Positions 52,373 to 62,112 of a stretch of 64,000 nt of DNA are shown in pieces. Location: the NCBI GenBank assembly GCA_024709225.1, contig JANJXC010000042.1:50438-114437 (forward strand), given 5' to 3'. The translations under genes and the position numbers were made by a program. Under the pieces are notes generated by a model, which saw only the letters and a program-made list of their open reading frames with translations, did no database searches and was not told where the DNA came from. Source of the stretch: Gammaproteobacteria bacterium (GTDB taxonomy: Bacteria; Pseudomonadota; Gammaproteobacteria; Thiohalomonadales; Thiohalomonadaceae). Numbering within the stretch: the stretch's first letter is position 1; every line of letters begins with the position of its first letter.

Positions 52373-54372
52373 AGCAGGAAGATCAATGTGAAGAAGGAGT
52401 ATGACAGGTAGGTGCGCACGTTGCCGCTTTGCAGCAGGGCGATACGGCGTGCGGCACTGATTACCCAGCGGCCGGCAGGTTCGTACAGGACCTTCCAGCT
52501 GCGGTCGGTCACCAGCAATTGATGACGCAGGCTGGTGAGCTGGCCGCTCTTGTCGTCGCTGAGGCGTTCCACCTTTTCCTCCAGCAGCCACACCGGCTGG
52601 AAGATGCGTCGCACCGGCTGGGCAAAGGCGGTGGCGGTGTATTGCATGCGCGGACTCAGCGGGCCGAAGCCGCAGTCCCAGGGATGGATGCGGCGCACGC
52701 GCTGGTGGTTGCGGCCGTGCAGCAGCAGATAGAACAGCAGCCAGGCGAGTCCCAGACCGAGCAGCACCAGCGGTGCGCTGTAGCTGGCGGCCGCCGCCGA
52801 GACCGGCGTCAGCCACAGCCAGCCCTGACCGGTGATGCCCGGCTCGGGCAGGCCGCCCAGGGCCTGGGGAATGGCGCCCATCACGTCGATGCTCAGGGCC
52901 GGCAGTACGCCGAGCAGCAGGCACAACAGCGCCAGCAGACCTTGGGCGGCGCGCATGCCGAAGGAAGGCAGGTGGGCCTGACGTGCCTGGCGCGTGCGCG
53001 GCTGGCCGAGGAAGGCGATGCCGTACAGGCGCACGAACAGCATGGCGCCGAGGGCGGCGGTGAGCGCCAGCATGGCGGCGGTGACCGGGATGACGATGCG
53101 CAGCACGCCACTGTCCAGCACCACGCCCTGCAGGGCGGTCTGCAGGGTCAGCCACTCGGAGGCGAAGCCGTTGAACGGCGGCAGCGAGGCGATGCTGAGG
53201 CAGCCGATGAGGAAAAAGGTACCGGTGTAGGGCAGACGCTTCAGCAGGCCGCCCATGTGTTCCAGGCTGTGCTGGTGGGTCTGCTGGATCACCGCACCGG
53301 CGCCGAGGAACAGCAGGCTCTTGAACAGGGCGTGGTTGAGGGCGTGATACAGCGCGGCGATGAGGCCCAGGCTGCCGAGCAGCGGGTGGCCGGAGGCGAG
53401 GAAGATAATGGCCAGTCCCAGGGCCATGAAGATCACGCCGACGTTCTCGATGGATGAGTAGGCCAGCAGGCGCTTGATGTCGGTCTGCTGCATGGCGTAG
53501 AGCACGCCGAGCAGGGCGGAGAGGCTGCCTGCCAGCAGCACGATGACGCCCCAGTCCACCTGCACCGTGCCGATGAGATCGAAGGTGACGCGCACGAAGC
53601 CGTAGATCGCCACCTTGAGCATCACGCCGGACATCAGCGCCGAGATGTGCGACGGCGCCACCGGATGGGCCTCGGGCAGCCAGGCATGCAGTGGCACCAG
53701 GCCGGCTTTCATGCCGAAGCCGAAGAAGGCGAGGGCGAAGGCCACGCCGGCCCACAGCTGCGGCAGCTCCGCGGCGCGCATCGCCTCGAAGGTGAAGCCG
53801 CCGCCGAAGGCGGCCAGCACGCCGTAGCCGAGCAGGATGGCGAGGCCACCGACGTGGGCCATCAGCAGATACAGGAAGGCGGCGCGGCGGTTGGCGGCAT
53901 TCTCGTGCTGGAAGGCCACGAGGAAGTAGCTGGACAGCGACATCAGCTCCCACGCCACCATGAACATAAAGGCGTCGTCGGCGATGACCACCAGCTGCAT
54001 GCCGGCCACGAACAGACCGGTGAACACGCCGAGGGCGGCAAGGGAGTGGCGTCCGTGCAGGAACTCGCGGGTGTAGCCGGGACCGAAGACGGCAACGGCG
54101 AATACCACCACGCCGATGAGCAGCAGGATGAAGCCGGCGAGGGCATCGACCCGCACCGACCAGGCCAGCCAGGGCAGGCCGAGGGGGAGCTGGGCGGCGG
54201 CGGGTTCACCGGTCAGCGCCAGCAGACCACCGGTGGCGGCGGCCAGACCGGACAGCCCAAGCAGGGGGAAGCAGGCCCAGCGCAGTAGCTGCCGGTAGCG
54301 GCTGGCGGCCAGCCCCACGACTCCCGACAACAGGGACAGCGCCACGGCATAGGCAATCAGCTGCAGGGCCAC
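52357..54372 (-). CDS. HyfB/HycC/NuoL-like antiporter-type membrane subunit
   Basis: 671 aa; ELMSLSSYFLVAFQ, PLHAWLPEAHPVAPSHISALMSGVMLKVAIYGFVRV, YSSIENVGVIFMALGLA, LPPFNGFASEWLTLQ. Confidence 0.94.
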   Translation of the reverse strand: MALQLIAYAVALSLLSGVVGLAASRYRQLLRWACFPLLGLSGLAAATGGLLALTGEPAAAQLPLGLPWLAWSVRVDALAGFILLLIGVVVFAVAVFGPGYTREFLHGRHSLAALGVFTGLFVAGMQLVVIADDAFMFMVAWELMSLSSYFLVAFQHENAANRRAAFLYLLMAHVGGLAILLGYGVLAAFGGGFTFEAMRAAELPQLWAGVAFALAFFGFGMKAGLVPLHAWLPEAHPVAPSHISALMSGVMLKVAIYGFVRVTFDLIGTVQVDWGVIVLLAGSLSALLGVLYAMQQTDIKRLLAYSSIENVGVIFMALGLAIIFLASGHPLLGSLGLIAALYHALNHALFKSLLFLGAGAVIQQTHQHSLEHMGGLLKRLPYTGTFFLIGCLSIASLPPFNGFASEWLTLQTALQGVVLDSGVLRIVIPVTAAMLALTAALGAMLFVRLYGIAFLGQPRTRQARQAHLPSFGMRAAQGLLALLCLLLGVLPALSIDVMGAIPQALGGLPEPGITGQGWLWLTPVSAAAASYSAPLVLLGLGLAWLLFYLLLHGRNHQRVRRIHPWDCGFGPLSPRMQYTATAFAQPVRRIFQPVWLLEEKVERLSDDKSGQLTSLRHQLLVTDRSWKVLYEPAGRWVISAARRIALLQSGNVRTYLSYSFFTLIFLLWLIS

Positions 54373-54649
54373 GTCGGGTCAGGCTCCGGAAGGTGTTGGA
54401 TTACACAAGCAAAAGATTATGGTCATTATAAGCATTTTGTTGTTTGTGGCGATGAGGCGATAAGTTTTATTTTGTAGCCTCTTCCTGGCTGCAACCCCAC
54501 CGGCAGATCCTGTGTAACAATGTAAAGCTATTGATTTATATACTAAAGTTTACGTAACGCACAGGAAGAAAAATCAGATTTTTCCTACATACATGCCCTG
54601 CGCCGCTTGCTACCTTGATTGGGAATCCGTTCCTTGTGGAGCTGACATC

Positions 54650-54916
54650 ATGGATGGTCACATCATGGACTGCACTTCCTGTGTGGTGCCGCGTTACGGT
54701 GAGGCGAGCGAGCGTTTTTGCAGCAAGTGCCGCCACCATCTCCTGCAGAAAAGCTACTGCGTTGCCTTGCGTGAGGCCGACGAATCGCTGATGCCGTTTA
54801 TCGCTCTGGATGATGCCGTGCAGGCCACGGAGTATGCCGGACGTCTGGGCCGCCAGGGCATTTCCCATGTCATTTTGAGCTGGAATCCCGAGCAGCAGAA
54901 TTTTTCCCTCTACTGA
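54650..54916 (+). CDS. Small zinc-ribbon-like protein of unknown function
   Basis: MDGHIMDCTSCVVPRYGEASERFCSKCRHHLLQKSYCVALREADESLMPF...; two CxxC; SD-like GTGGAG; alternative start at 54593. Confidence 0.6.
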   Translation: MDGHIMDCTSCVVPRYGEASERFCSKCRHHLLQKSYCVALREADESLMPFIALDDAVQATEYAGRLGRQGISHVILSWNPEQQNFSLY

Positions 54917-54920
54917 GAGC

Positions 54921-55145
54921 TCAGTCCAGCGCCGGTCCCGGTGTGAATTCCACCGTGCTGAAGCCGTGATCCTCCAGGGTCGCGGCGAGTTCTTCCCAGC
55001 GCCATTCCTTCAGTTCCTCCTGCGCCTCGGCGATCAGGGCTGTCACGCGGCGCACCGCGTCGCGCTCGCTGTAATCGTCCGGGATGCGGATCAGGCGGAT
55101 GCGTTCGAAGTCGCGGGCGGGCAGCAGCATCAGTCGGTCCGGCAT
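54921..55145 (-). CDS. Small conserved-type hypothetical protein
   Basis: 74 aa MPDRLMLLPARDFERIRLIRIPDDYSERDAVRRVTALIAEAQEELKEWRWEELAATLEDHGFSTVEFTPGPALD. Confidence 0.6.
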   Translation of the reverse strand: MPDRLMLLPARDFERIRLIRIPDDYSERDAVRRVTALIAEAQEELKEWRWEELAATLEDHGFSTVEFTPGPALD

Positions 55146-55171
55146 GATGTTCTCCTGTATCGGCAAGAAAC

Positions 55172-55280
55172 CTCCGCAGAGGCGCGAAGGCACGCAGGGG
55201 AGTATAGAACGATGTGCCCCGAAAAATGCGCACAAACTGCGTGGTCAGTCAACGTGGTGTACTGGCGGCCTCTGCGGGGG
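55172..55280. repeat. CCGCAGAGGCGC inverted-repeat element
   Basis: CTCCGCAGAGGCGCGAAGGCACGCAGGGG...GGCGGCCTCTGCGGGGG. Confidence 0.6.
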
Positions 55281-55287
55281 TGTCCGT

Positions 55288-55779
55288 TCAGTAGATGGGG
55301 ATCATCGCGTAGCCCTGCGCCTGATATCCGGTGAGGGAGACGAAGGTGTTGCCGACGGGGGAGATGCCTTCGAGCAGGGTGGCGTTGTCGACCTGGAACA
55401 GGCGGGTGGCGATGGAGCAGCCTTCCATGCGCACGCCAAGTCGGCGCAGGGCGGCGATCTGCTCCGCCACCTGATCGAGCTGCTCGAATTCGGTCAGTTC
55501 GAAGCGCTCGCGGTCGCTGGAAACCAGGGTGACGGCCAGGCCGCGGAAGGCGAGGATGATGTCCGGACGTACGCCCTGGCGCTTGAGGTCGTCATGGGTC
55601 TCGCGGATAACCGCGAGATACAGGTTCAACCGTCTGGCGTCGGAGGCGTTGATATCGAATACCACCTTGCCGTGCTTGACGCCGTGCAGTGCGGTGGCGT
55701 CATTGGGCTTGTCAGCCAGGGCCATGTTGGTGGACAGGGCCAGGACGAGGGAAACCAACCAATACCTTAACGAATTCAT
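55288..55779 (-). CDS. Exported DsrE-family-like protein
   Basis: Signal MNSLRYWLVSLVLALSTNMALA; KVVFDINASDARRLNLYLAVIRETHDDLKRQGVRPDIILAFRGLAVTLV...LGVRMEGCSIA. Confidence 0.7.
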   Translation of the reverse strand: MNSLRYWLVSLVLALSTNMALADKPNDATALHGVKHGKVVFDINASDARRLNLYLAVIRETHDDLKRQGVRPDIILAFRGLAVTLVSSDRERFELTEFEQLDQVAEQIAALRRLGVRMEGCSIATRLFQVDNATLLEGISPVGNTFVSLTGYQAQGYAMIPIY

Positions 55780-55805
55780 CAGCTATCTCCTGTGTTGTTT
55801 TGAAA

Positions 55806-55819
55806 CGAACGTTCGTTCT
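55806..55819. promoter_or_regulatory. Predicted TetR operator, site 1 (upstream of the DsrE-like gene)
   Basis: CGAACGTTCGTTCT, identical to 56463-56476; contains CGAACGTTCG palindrome. Confidence 0.75.
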
Positions 55820-55855
55820 GTTTGTGGGGAAAATTTTCCGGTGTGGTTTCTTGGG

Positions 55856-56449
55856 TTAAATACGGATGGCGCGCCAGGCACACTCCTGCGTCTGGGTCAG
55901 GTAGTGCTTCAGCTGCTGTTCCAGTACACCATCCAGGTACAGCTGGATCATGCGGATGGCGCCGCCGAAGGCGGCGGTGGCGGCGACCCATGGATCGAGC
56001 GGCCGTACCGCGCCGGACCTGATGCCGCCCTCAATACACTGGCGCATCAGCACGAAGGGGCGTGAGGAGCACAACGGCTTTTCCGTCGGCATGAATTCGC
56101 GGTGCTTGGCATCGAGGATGAAGCGCATCATCTCCGGCGACTGTTCGGCCGTGTCGAACATGAAGGCGATGATTGCGTCACAGCGCTTGTGGCAGGTGGC
56201 GTGGCGGTTCAGGATGTCGTCCAGAGCCATCTCCAGGTGGGCCAGCAGGTCGTCGTAGAGAGCCTTGGCTAGGCTCTCCTTATTGGCGAAGTGGTGGTAG
56301 ATGGCACCGATGGAGACGCCGGCCTCGCGGCGGATGTCATGGATGGAGGTGTTGAAATAGCCGTGTTGGCTGAACAGGCGCAGGGCGGTGTCCAGGACCA
56401 GGGCGCGCAGCTCGTCGCCGCGCGGTGTTTTTTTTGGGGTGGCTGGCAT
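55856..56449 (-). CDS. TetR/AcrR-family transcriptional regulator
   Basis: LVLDTALRLFSQHGYFNTSIHDIRREAGVSIGAIYHHFANKESLAKALYDD. Confidence 0.92.
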   Translation of the reverse strand: MPATPKKTPRGDELRALVLDTALRLFSQHGYFNTSIHDIRREAGVSIGAIYHHFANKESLAKALYDDLLAHLEMALDDILNRHATCHKRCDAIIAFMFDTAEQSPEMMRFILDAKHREFMPTEKPLCSSRPFVLMRQCIEGGIRSGAVRPLDPWVAATAAFGGAIRMIQLYLDGVLEQQLKHYLTQTQECAWRAIRI

Positions 56450-56462
56450 GGTGTCATCGAAA

Positions 56463-56476
56463 CCGAACGTTCGTTC
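56463..56476. promoter_or_regulatory. Predicted TetR operator, site 2 (upstream of tetR)
   Basis: CGAACGTTCGTTCT, 14 bp upstream of the tetR start. Confidence 0.78.
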
Positions 56477-56709
56477 TAACTTAGGCCAGGGTGGCCTCAC
56501 GGTCAAGGGTGATGGGGAGGCGGAATGCTGCTGATTGAGTTGGTGGTGCTGGCCGCGCTGGTGGTGCTGGTGGTGTGGGCCATCCGGCCGCCGCGGTGAG
56601 GGGATGCCGGGAGAGAGCGGGTGAATGCAGCGCAACCCATCAAAGCCTGCGAGAAAACACACGGCGGTATCGGGCGACACCTGCCGGACACCGCTGCGCT
56701 GTGTCCGCC

Positions 56710-59433
56710 CTATGGCACTCGTGTCCTTCGGTGTTCGACCCGGCGCCGCACCAACCATTTCTCCAATTCCACCAGTGGGAACACGGTGGCAGCGACGAGG
56801 ACGATCTGCATCCAGGTTTTCGCATCCAGGGGCACGGTGCCGAACAGGTGCTGCATGGGGGGGGTGTAGGTGAACACCACCTGCAGGCCCAGCACCAGCC
56901 CGGCGGCATAGAGCACGTAGCGGTTGCCGAACAGTGCCTCACGGCTCAGGGACGGCTCCAGGATGTAGCGGCTACTGAAAACGTAGAACACTTCGAACAT
57001 TACCAGGGTGTTGACCGCGATGGTGCGCGCCTCCTCCAACGAGGTGCCGTGGGCGCGGTGCCACAGGAACAGGCCGAAGGTTCCGGCCACCAGGATGACG
57101 GAGACGAACAGGATGCGCCAGGCGAGAAAACCGCTGAGCAGTGGTTCACTGGCGCGACGCGGCGGACGGCGCATCACGTTGGGCTCCGCCGGCTCGAAGG
57201 CCAGGGCCAGGGCCAGAGTAACGGCGGTGACCATGTTGACCCACAGGATCTGCAGCGGCGAGATGGGTAGATGCCGCCCGAGCAGAATGGCCGCGACGAT
57301 GGTGAAGGCCTGGCCGCCGTTGGTGGGCAGGATGAACATGATCGACTTGCGGATGTTGTCGTAGACGGTGCGGCCTTCCTCCACAGCGTGCGCGATGGAG
57401 GCGAAGTTGTCGTCGGTGAGGACCATCTCCGCCGCCTCCTTGGCCGCCTCGGTACCGGTGACGCCCATGGCCACGCCCACATCGGCGCGCTTGAGCGCAG
57501 GCGCATCATTCACGCCATCGCCGGTCATGGCGACGATCTTGCCCTCGGCCTGCAGGGCCTCCACCAGGCGTAGTTTGTGCTCGGGGCTGGCACGGGCGAA
57601 TACGTCGATTTCCAGGGCGGCACGGCGCAGGGCTGCGTCGTCCAACTGCTCGATCTCCTTGCCGGTGAGGGCGCGAGCGCCGTCACCAATGCCCATTTGG
57701 GCGCCGATGGCTCGGGCAGTGGCGTCGTGGTCGCCGGTGATCATCTTGACGCGGATGCCGGCGTCGCGGCACTTGGCCACAGCGCGGATCGCCTCGTCGC
57801 GCGGCGGGTCGATGAGGCCGACCAGACCGAGCAGGGTCAGGCCACCTTCCACGTCGTCGAAGGTCAGTTCGCGGCGCCCGTCATTGCCGGTTGGCTTGGT
57901 GGCGATGGCGAGGACGCGCTGTCCCTGCGCCGCCAACTCTTCGATGCTCGCGTGCCAGTAGGTGACATCGAGGGGGTGATCGTCGCCATTCAGCCGCTGC
58001 GCATTGCACGCCGCCAGTACCCGCTCCGGTGCGCCCTTGAGCAGGATGAATCCGTTGCCGGCGTGGTCGTGATGCAGGGTTGCCATGAAACGGTGTTCGG
58101 ACTCGAACGGGATGGTATCTGTACGGGGGAATTCCTTCTGTACCGTGGCCGGGTCCAGGCAGGCCTTGAGACCGAGGGTGATGAGTGCTCCCTCGGTGGG
58201 GTCGCCCTGAAGCCGGTAATGACCGTTTTCTTCGCTGATGGTGGCGTCGTTGCAGAGCACGGCGGCGCGGCAGATCTCCAGCAGGGTCGGTCGCTGCTCG
58301 GGTGTCACCTCTTCATTGCCGCGGGAGAAACCGCCGTGGGGATCGTAGCCAACGCCGCTGACGTGGTAGCTGCGATGCTGCGTCACCACGGTCTGGACGG
58401 TCATTTCGTTGCGGGTGAGGGTGCCGGTCTTGTCGCTGCAAATGACCGACACCGAGCCCAGGGTCTCCACCGCCGGCAGGCGGCGGATGATGGCATTGCG
58501 CCCGGCCATGCGCTGTACGCCGATGGCGAGAGTAATGGTGATGATGGCGGGCAGGCCCTCAGGGATCGCGGCAACCGCCAGGCCCACCGCCGCCATAAAT
58601 ACCTGTTCGGCGCTCTGGCTGTACACCACCACGCCGACGGCGAAGGTGGCGGCGGCGATGGCGGCGATCCAGAGGCTGAGCAGGCGACCGAAGCGGTCCA
58701 CCTGACGCAGCAGCGGCGTGGTCAGCGTCTCTACCTCGGTGAGCATGGCGCTGATGCGGCCGATCTCGGTCCGGCCGCCGGTGGCGACCACCAGGCCGGT
58801 GCCCTGGCCGTAGGTGACCAGGGTACTGGAATAGGCCATGGCACTGCGGTCGCCCAGTTCGGCATCCTGAGCCACCGGATCGGCGGCCTTTTCCACTGGC
58901 ACCGACTCGCCGGTCAGGGCAGCCTCTTCGATCTGCAGGTTGCGCACCTTGATGAGGCGCAGGTCCGCCGGAACCTTGTCGCCCGATTGCAGCAGCACCA
59001 CGTCGCCCGGTACCAGTTCCTCCGCCGGGACTTCCCGACGATGGCCGTCGCGCAGCACCACCGCCTTCTGCGACAGCATCGAGCGGATGGCATCCAGCGC
59101 CTTTTCCGCCTTGCCCTCCTGGATGAAGCCGATGAGGGCGTTGATTACCACCACGCCGATGATTACCGCGGTGTCCACCCAGTGGCCGAGCAGGGCGGTG
59201 ACCACTGCCGCCAGCATCAGGGCATAGATCAGGATATTGTGGAATTGCATCAGAATGCGCATGAAGGCGCTGCGCCGGCGCGGTTGCGGCAGGTGGTTGT
59301 GGCCATACTCTTCCAGCCGGCGTTGTACCTCGGCGGCGCTGAGGCCTGTGGCCCGGCTGTCAAGCAAGGCGAGCGCCTCCGCGGCAGGAATAGTGTGCCA
59401 GTGGCGGGGCTCGGGCGTGACCGGTACGGGCAT
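56710..59433 (-). CDS. Cation-transporting P-type ATPase (P2, Ca2+/Na+-like)
   Basis: 907 aa; TGES, ICSDKTGTLTRNEMTVQ, MITGDHDATA, MTGDGVNDAPALKRADVGVAMG. Confidence 0.95.
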   Translation of the reverse strand: MPVPVTPEPRHWHTIPAAEALALLDSRATGLSAAEVQRRLEEYGHNHLPQPRRRSAFMRILMQFHNILIYALMLAAVVTALLGHWVDTAVIIGVVVINALIGFIQEGKAEKALDAIRSMLSQKAVVLRDGHRREVPAEELVPGDVVLLQSGDKVPADLRLIKVRNLQIEEAALTGESVPVEKAADPVAQDAELGDRSAMAYSSTLVTYGQGTGLVVATGGRTEIGRISAMLTEVETLTTPLLRQVDRFGRLLSLWIAAIAAATFAVGVVVYSQSAEQVFMAAVGLAVAAIPEGLPAIITITLAIGVQRMAGRNAIIRRLPAVETLGSVSVICSDKTGTLTRNEMTVQTVVTQHRSYHVSGVGYDPHGGFSRGNEEVTPEQRPTLLEICRAAVLCNDATISEENGHYRLQGDPTEGALITLGLKACLDPATVQKEFPRTDTIPFESEHRFMATLHHDHAGNGFILLKGAPERVLAACNAQRLNGDDHPLDVTYWHASIEELAAQGQRVLAIATKPTGNDGRRELTFDDVEGGLTLLGLVGLIDPPRDEAIRAVAKCRDAGIRVKMITGDHDATARAIGAQMGIGDGARALTGKEIEQLDDAALRRAALEIDVFARASPEHKLRLVEALQAEGKIVAMTGDGVNDAPALKRADVGVAMGVTGTEAAKEAAEMVLTDDNFASIAHAVEEGRTVYDNIRKSIMFILPTNGGQAFTIVAAILLGRHLPISPLQILWVNMVTAVTLALALAFEPAEPNVMRRPPRRASEPLLSGFLAWRILFVSVILVAGTFGLFLWHRAHGTSLEEARTIAVNTLVMFEVFYVFSSRYILEPSLSREALFGNRYVLYAAGLVLGLQVVFTYTPPMQHLFGTVPLDAKTWMQIVLVAATVFPLVELEKWLVRRRVEHRRTRVP

Positions 59434-59547
59434 GGATTGGACTCCTTGGCGGCTCTTGTCGGCTGTTAAAGGTATGATGCGCTAGCGGCTGCGAAGTTTC
59501 ATCCACCTGATTTTTGCGGCCCAACTCGCTACACTGTGCGCCTTCCG

Positions 59548-59619
59548 ATAGGAGCGGATCGTATCCGTGATAACCCACACGGTTGTTGCCGGGGTGGTCG
59601 CGAATGCGGCTCGCTCCTG
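59548..59619. repeat. Diverged copy of the 72-bp palindromic repeat
   Basis: ATAGGAGCGGATCGTATCCGTGA...GGTCGCGAATGCGGCTCGCTCCTG. Confidence 0.7.
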
Positions 59620-59706
59620 CGCAAGGAAGGCGGGTGCAGGACCGAGTTCGCTCGGCAACATCGTCAGTAGGAATCCTTTCGCCCGCTGCAGCGGACTCCT
59701 ACAGCA

Positions 59707-60600
59707 TTGAATATATCGTCTGCGGAGAATTTCGTGTCGCTTATCATCCAGCGTTTGCACGAGTACGTGCGCCTCACCCGCCTCGATCGCCCCATCGGCA
59801 TCTATCTGGTGATGTGGCCGATGCTGTGGGCGCTGTGGGTGGCGGGTGAGGGCAAGCCGGACCTGCTGGTGTTCGTGGTGTTCATGCTCGGCACCGTGCT
59901 GATGCGCTCCGCCGGCTGTGCCATCAACGACTACGCCGATCGCCACATCGACCTGCACGTCACACGTACCAAACAGCGCCCTCTGGCCGCCGGCACCATC
60001 CGCCCGCGCGAGGCGGTGTGGGTGTTTGCCGTGCTGTCGCTGCTCGCTTTTGGGCTGGTGCTGCTGATGAACCCGCTCACCATCCAGCTCTCCGTCATCG
60101 GCGTGCTGCTCGCCGCCAGCTATCCGTTCACCAAGCGCTACACCTATCTGCCGCAGGCCTATCTGGGTGTGGCCTTCGGCTGGGCCATACCCATGGCCTT
60201 TGCGGCGCAGGCCAATGCGCTGCCGCCGGTGGCCTGGCTGCTGTTCATCGCCAATGTGCTGTGGTCGCTGATCTACGACACCATGTACGCCATGGCGGAC
60301 CGCGCGGATGACCTGAAGATCGGCGTGAAGTCCTCGGCCATCCTGTTCGGGCACCATGATCGCCTGATCATCGGCGTGATGCAGGTGATAATGTTCGGGC
60401 TGTTCATCCTCGCCGGCCTGACCCTGGCCATGAGCCTGTGGTACTACCTCGGCCTGCTGGCGGCGGCCGGCTTTGCCGTGTACGAGCAGTACCTGATCCG
60501 CGGTCGTGAGGCACAGCAATGCTTCCGCGCCTTTCTCAACAACCACTATCTCGGCGCGGCGATCTTCATCGGCATCGCGCTGCACTACCTGCTGACATGA
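59707..60600 (+). CDS. ubiA: 4-hydroxybenzoate octaprenyltransferase
   Basis: [82 protein letters not shown]. Confidence 0.95.
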   Translation: MNISSAENFVSLIIQRLHEYVRLTRLDRPIGIYLVMWPMLWALWVAGEGKPDLLVFVVFMLGTVLMRSAGCAINDYADRHIDLHVTRTKQRPLAAGTIRPREAVWVFAVLSLLAFGLVLLMNPLTIQLSVIGVLLAASYPFTKRYTYLPQAYLGVAFGWAIPMAFAAQANALPPVAWLLFIANVLWSLIYDTMYAMADRADDLKIGVKSSAILFGHHDRLIIGVMQVIMFGLFILAGLTLAMSLWYYLGLLAAAGFAVYEQYLIRGREAQQCFRAFLNNHYLGAAIFIGIALHYLLT

Positions 60601-61985
60601 ACAACCACGACTGGGCCAGACGCGATCTGTCGGTGGTGTGGCATCCCTGCACCCAGATGAAAGATCACGAGCAGCTGCCGCTGATCCCCATTCGCCGTGG
60701 CGAAGGGGTATGGCTGGAGGACTTCGAGGGACGGCGCTATCTCGATGCCATCAGTTCCTGGTGGGTGAATCTGTTCGGTCACGCCAATCCGCGCATCAAC
60801 AACGTGGTCAAGGCGCAGCTCGATCAGCTGGAACATGTGATCCTCGCCGGTTTCACCCACGAGCCGGTGGTGCGCCTGTCCGAGCGCCTGATCGAGCTGA
60901 CGCCGCCGGGACTCAATCATTGTTTCTATGCCGACAACGGTTCCGCCGCCATCGAAGTGGCGCTCAAGATGAGCTTCCACTACTGGCGCAACCTGGGCAA
61001 GACGAACAAGACACGCTTCATCAATCTGGCCGGCAGCTATCACGGCGAAACCCTGGGCGCGCTGTCGGTGGGCGACGTGTCGCTGTTCAAGGAAACCTAT
61101 CAGCCGCTGCTGCTCACCCCGATCACCGTGCCGTCACCGGACTGCTATCAGCGTGAGGCGGGTGAGAGCTGCGCTGATTACTCCACCCGCGCCTTTGCCC
61201 ACATGGAACAGGCACTGGCGCAGCACGCGCATGAGGTGTGCGCGGTGATCGTCGAACCGCTGGTGCAGTGCGCCGGCGGCATGCGCATGTACGACCCGGT
61301 GTATCTCAAGCTGCTGCGCGAGGCCTGCGACCGTCACGGCGTGCATCTCATCGCCGACGAAATCGCCGTCGGCTTCGGCCGCACCGGCACGCTGTTCGCC
61401 TGCGAGCAGGCCGCCATCACGCCGGACTTCATGTGCCTGTCCAAGGGGCTTACCGGCGGCTATCTGCCGATGTCGGTGGTAATGACACATGACACGGTGT
61501 ATCAGGCGTTCTATGACGATTACGCGCGCCTCTCCGCCTTCCTGCACTCGCATTCCTATACCGGCAACCCACTGGCCTGCAGCGCGGCGCTGGCCACGCT
61601 GGATATCTTCGCGGAAGACGACGTCATCGAGCGCAACAAGGCGCTCGCCGCCGAGATGGCCAGCGCCACGGCACACCTGCGCGACCATCCGCACGTGGCC
61701 GAGGTGCGCCAGATGGGCATGATCCTGGCGGTGGAGATGGTGAAGGACAAGGCCAGCCGCACGCCGTATCCGTGGCAGGAGCGGCGCGGCGTGCGCCTGT
61801 ATCAGCACGCCCTGTCGCGCGGCGCCATGCTGCGCCCACTGGGCAACGTCAGCTACCTGATGCCGCCCTATGTCGTCACGCCGGAGCAGATCCGGTTCCT
61901 GGCCGAGGTGATGACGGAGAGCATCGACGTTGCCGTGAACGACGGGCCGGATGCGCCGAGCGCCACGGCGACGATGTTGTTCTGA
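60597..61985 (+). CDS. bioA: Adenosylmethionine-8-amino-7-oxononanoate aminotransferase
   Basis: [84 protein letters not shown] overlap with ubiA. Confidence 0.95.
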   Translation: MNNHDWARRDLSVVWHPCTQMKDHEQLPLIPIRRGEGVWLEDFEGRRYLDAISSWWVNLFGHANPRINNVVKAQLDQLEHVILAGFTHEPVVRLSERLIELTPPGLNHCFYADNGSAAIEVALKMSFHYWRNLGKTNKTRFINLAGSYHGETLGALSVGDVSLFKETYQPLLLTPITVPSPDCYQREAGESCADYSTRAFAHMEQALAQHAHEVCAVIVEPLVQCAGGMRMYDPVYLKLLREACDRHGVHLIADEIAVGFGRTGTLFACEQAAITPDFMCLSKGLTGGYLPMSVVMTHDTVYQAFYDDYARLSAFLHSHSYTGNPLACSAALATLDIFAEDDVIERNKALAAEMASATAHLRDHPHVAEVRQMGMILAVEMVKDKASRTPYPWQERRGVRLYQHALSRGAMLRPLGNVSYLMPPYVVTPEQIRFLAEVMTESIDVAVNDGPDAPSATATMLF

Positions 61986-61994
61986 AGCTGTTGG

Positions 61995-62069
61995 TAGGTT
62001 GGGCTGAGAAACGAAGTCCAACATTTTTTTGCTGATGTGTTGGGCTTCCTGTCGTCAGCCCAACCTACA
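61995..62069. repeat. Inverted repeat GTAGGTTGGGCTGA...TCAGCCCAACCTAC
   Basis: Arms GTAGGTTGGGCTGA/TCAGCCCAACCTAC with inner AAGTCCAACA/TGTTGGGCTT. Confidence 0.85.
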
Positions 62070-62100
62070 AAAAAAAGGGGGAGCCGTTGGCTCCCCCTTC
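62070..62100 (-). terminator. Intrinsic terminator of the host-attachment-type gene
   Basis: Minus strand GGGGGAGCC-AAC-GGCTCCCCC followed by T-run. Confidence 0.8.
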
Positions 62101-62112
62101 GATTGCAGCCGG

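Noticed and set aside
51407-53953. 848-aa ORF including the HycD-like protein
   Set aside because: Only the last ~320 codons (from ATG at 52372) are HycD-like; the upstream extension is an alternate frame of the HyfB-like gene.
54528-54545. FNR half-site TTGAT upstream of the Ehr operon
   Set aside because: Second half-site absent (TTGAT-TTAT-ATACT); not enough to claim FNR control.
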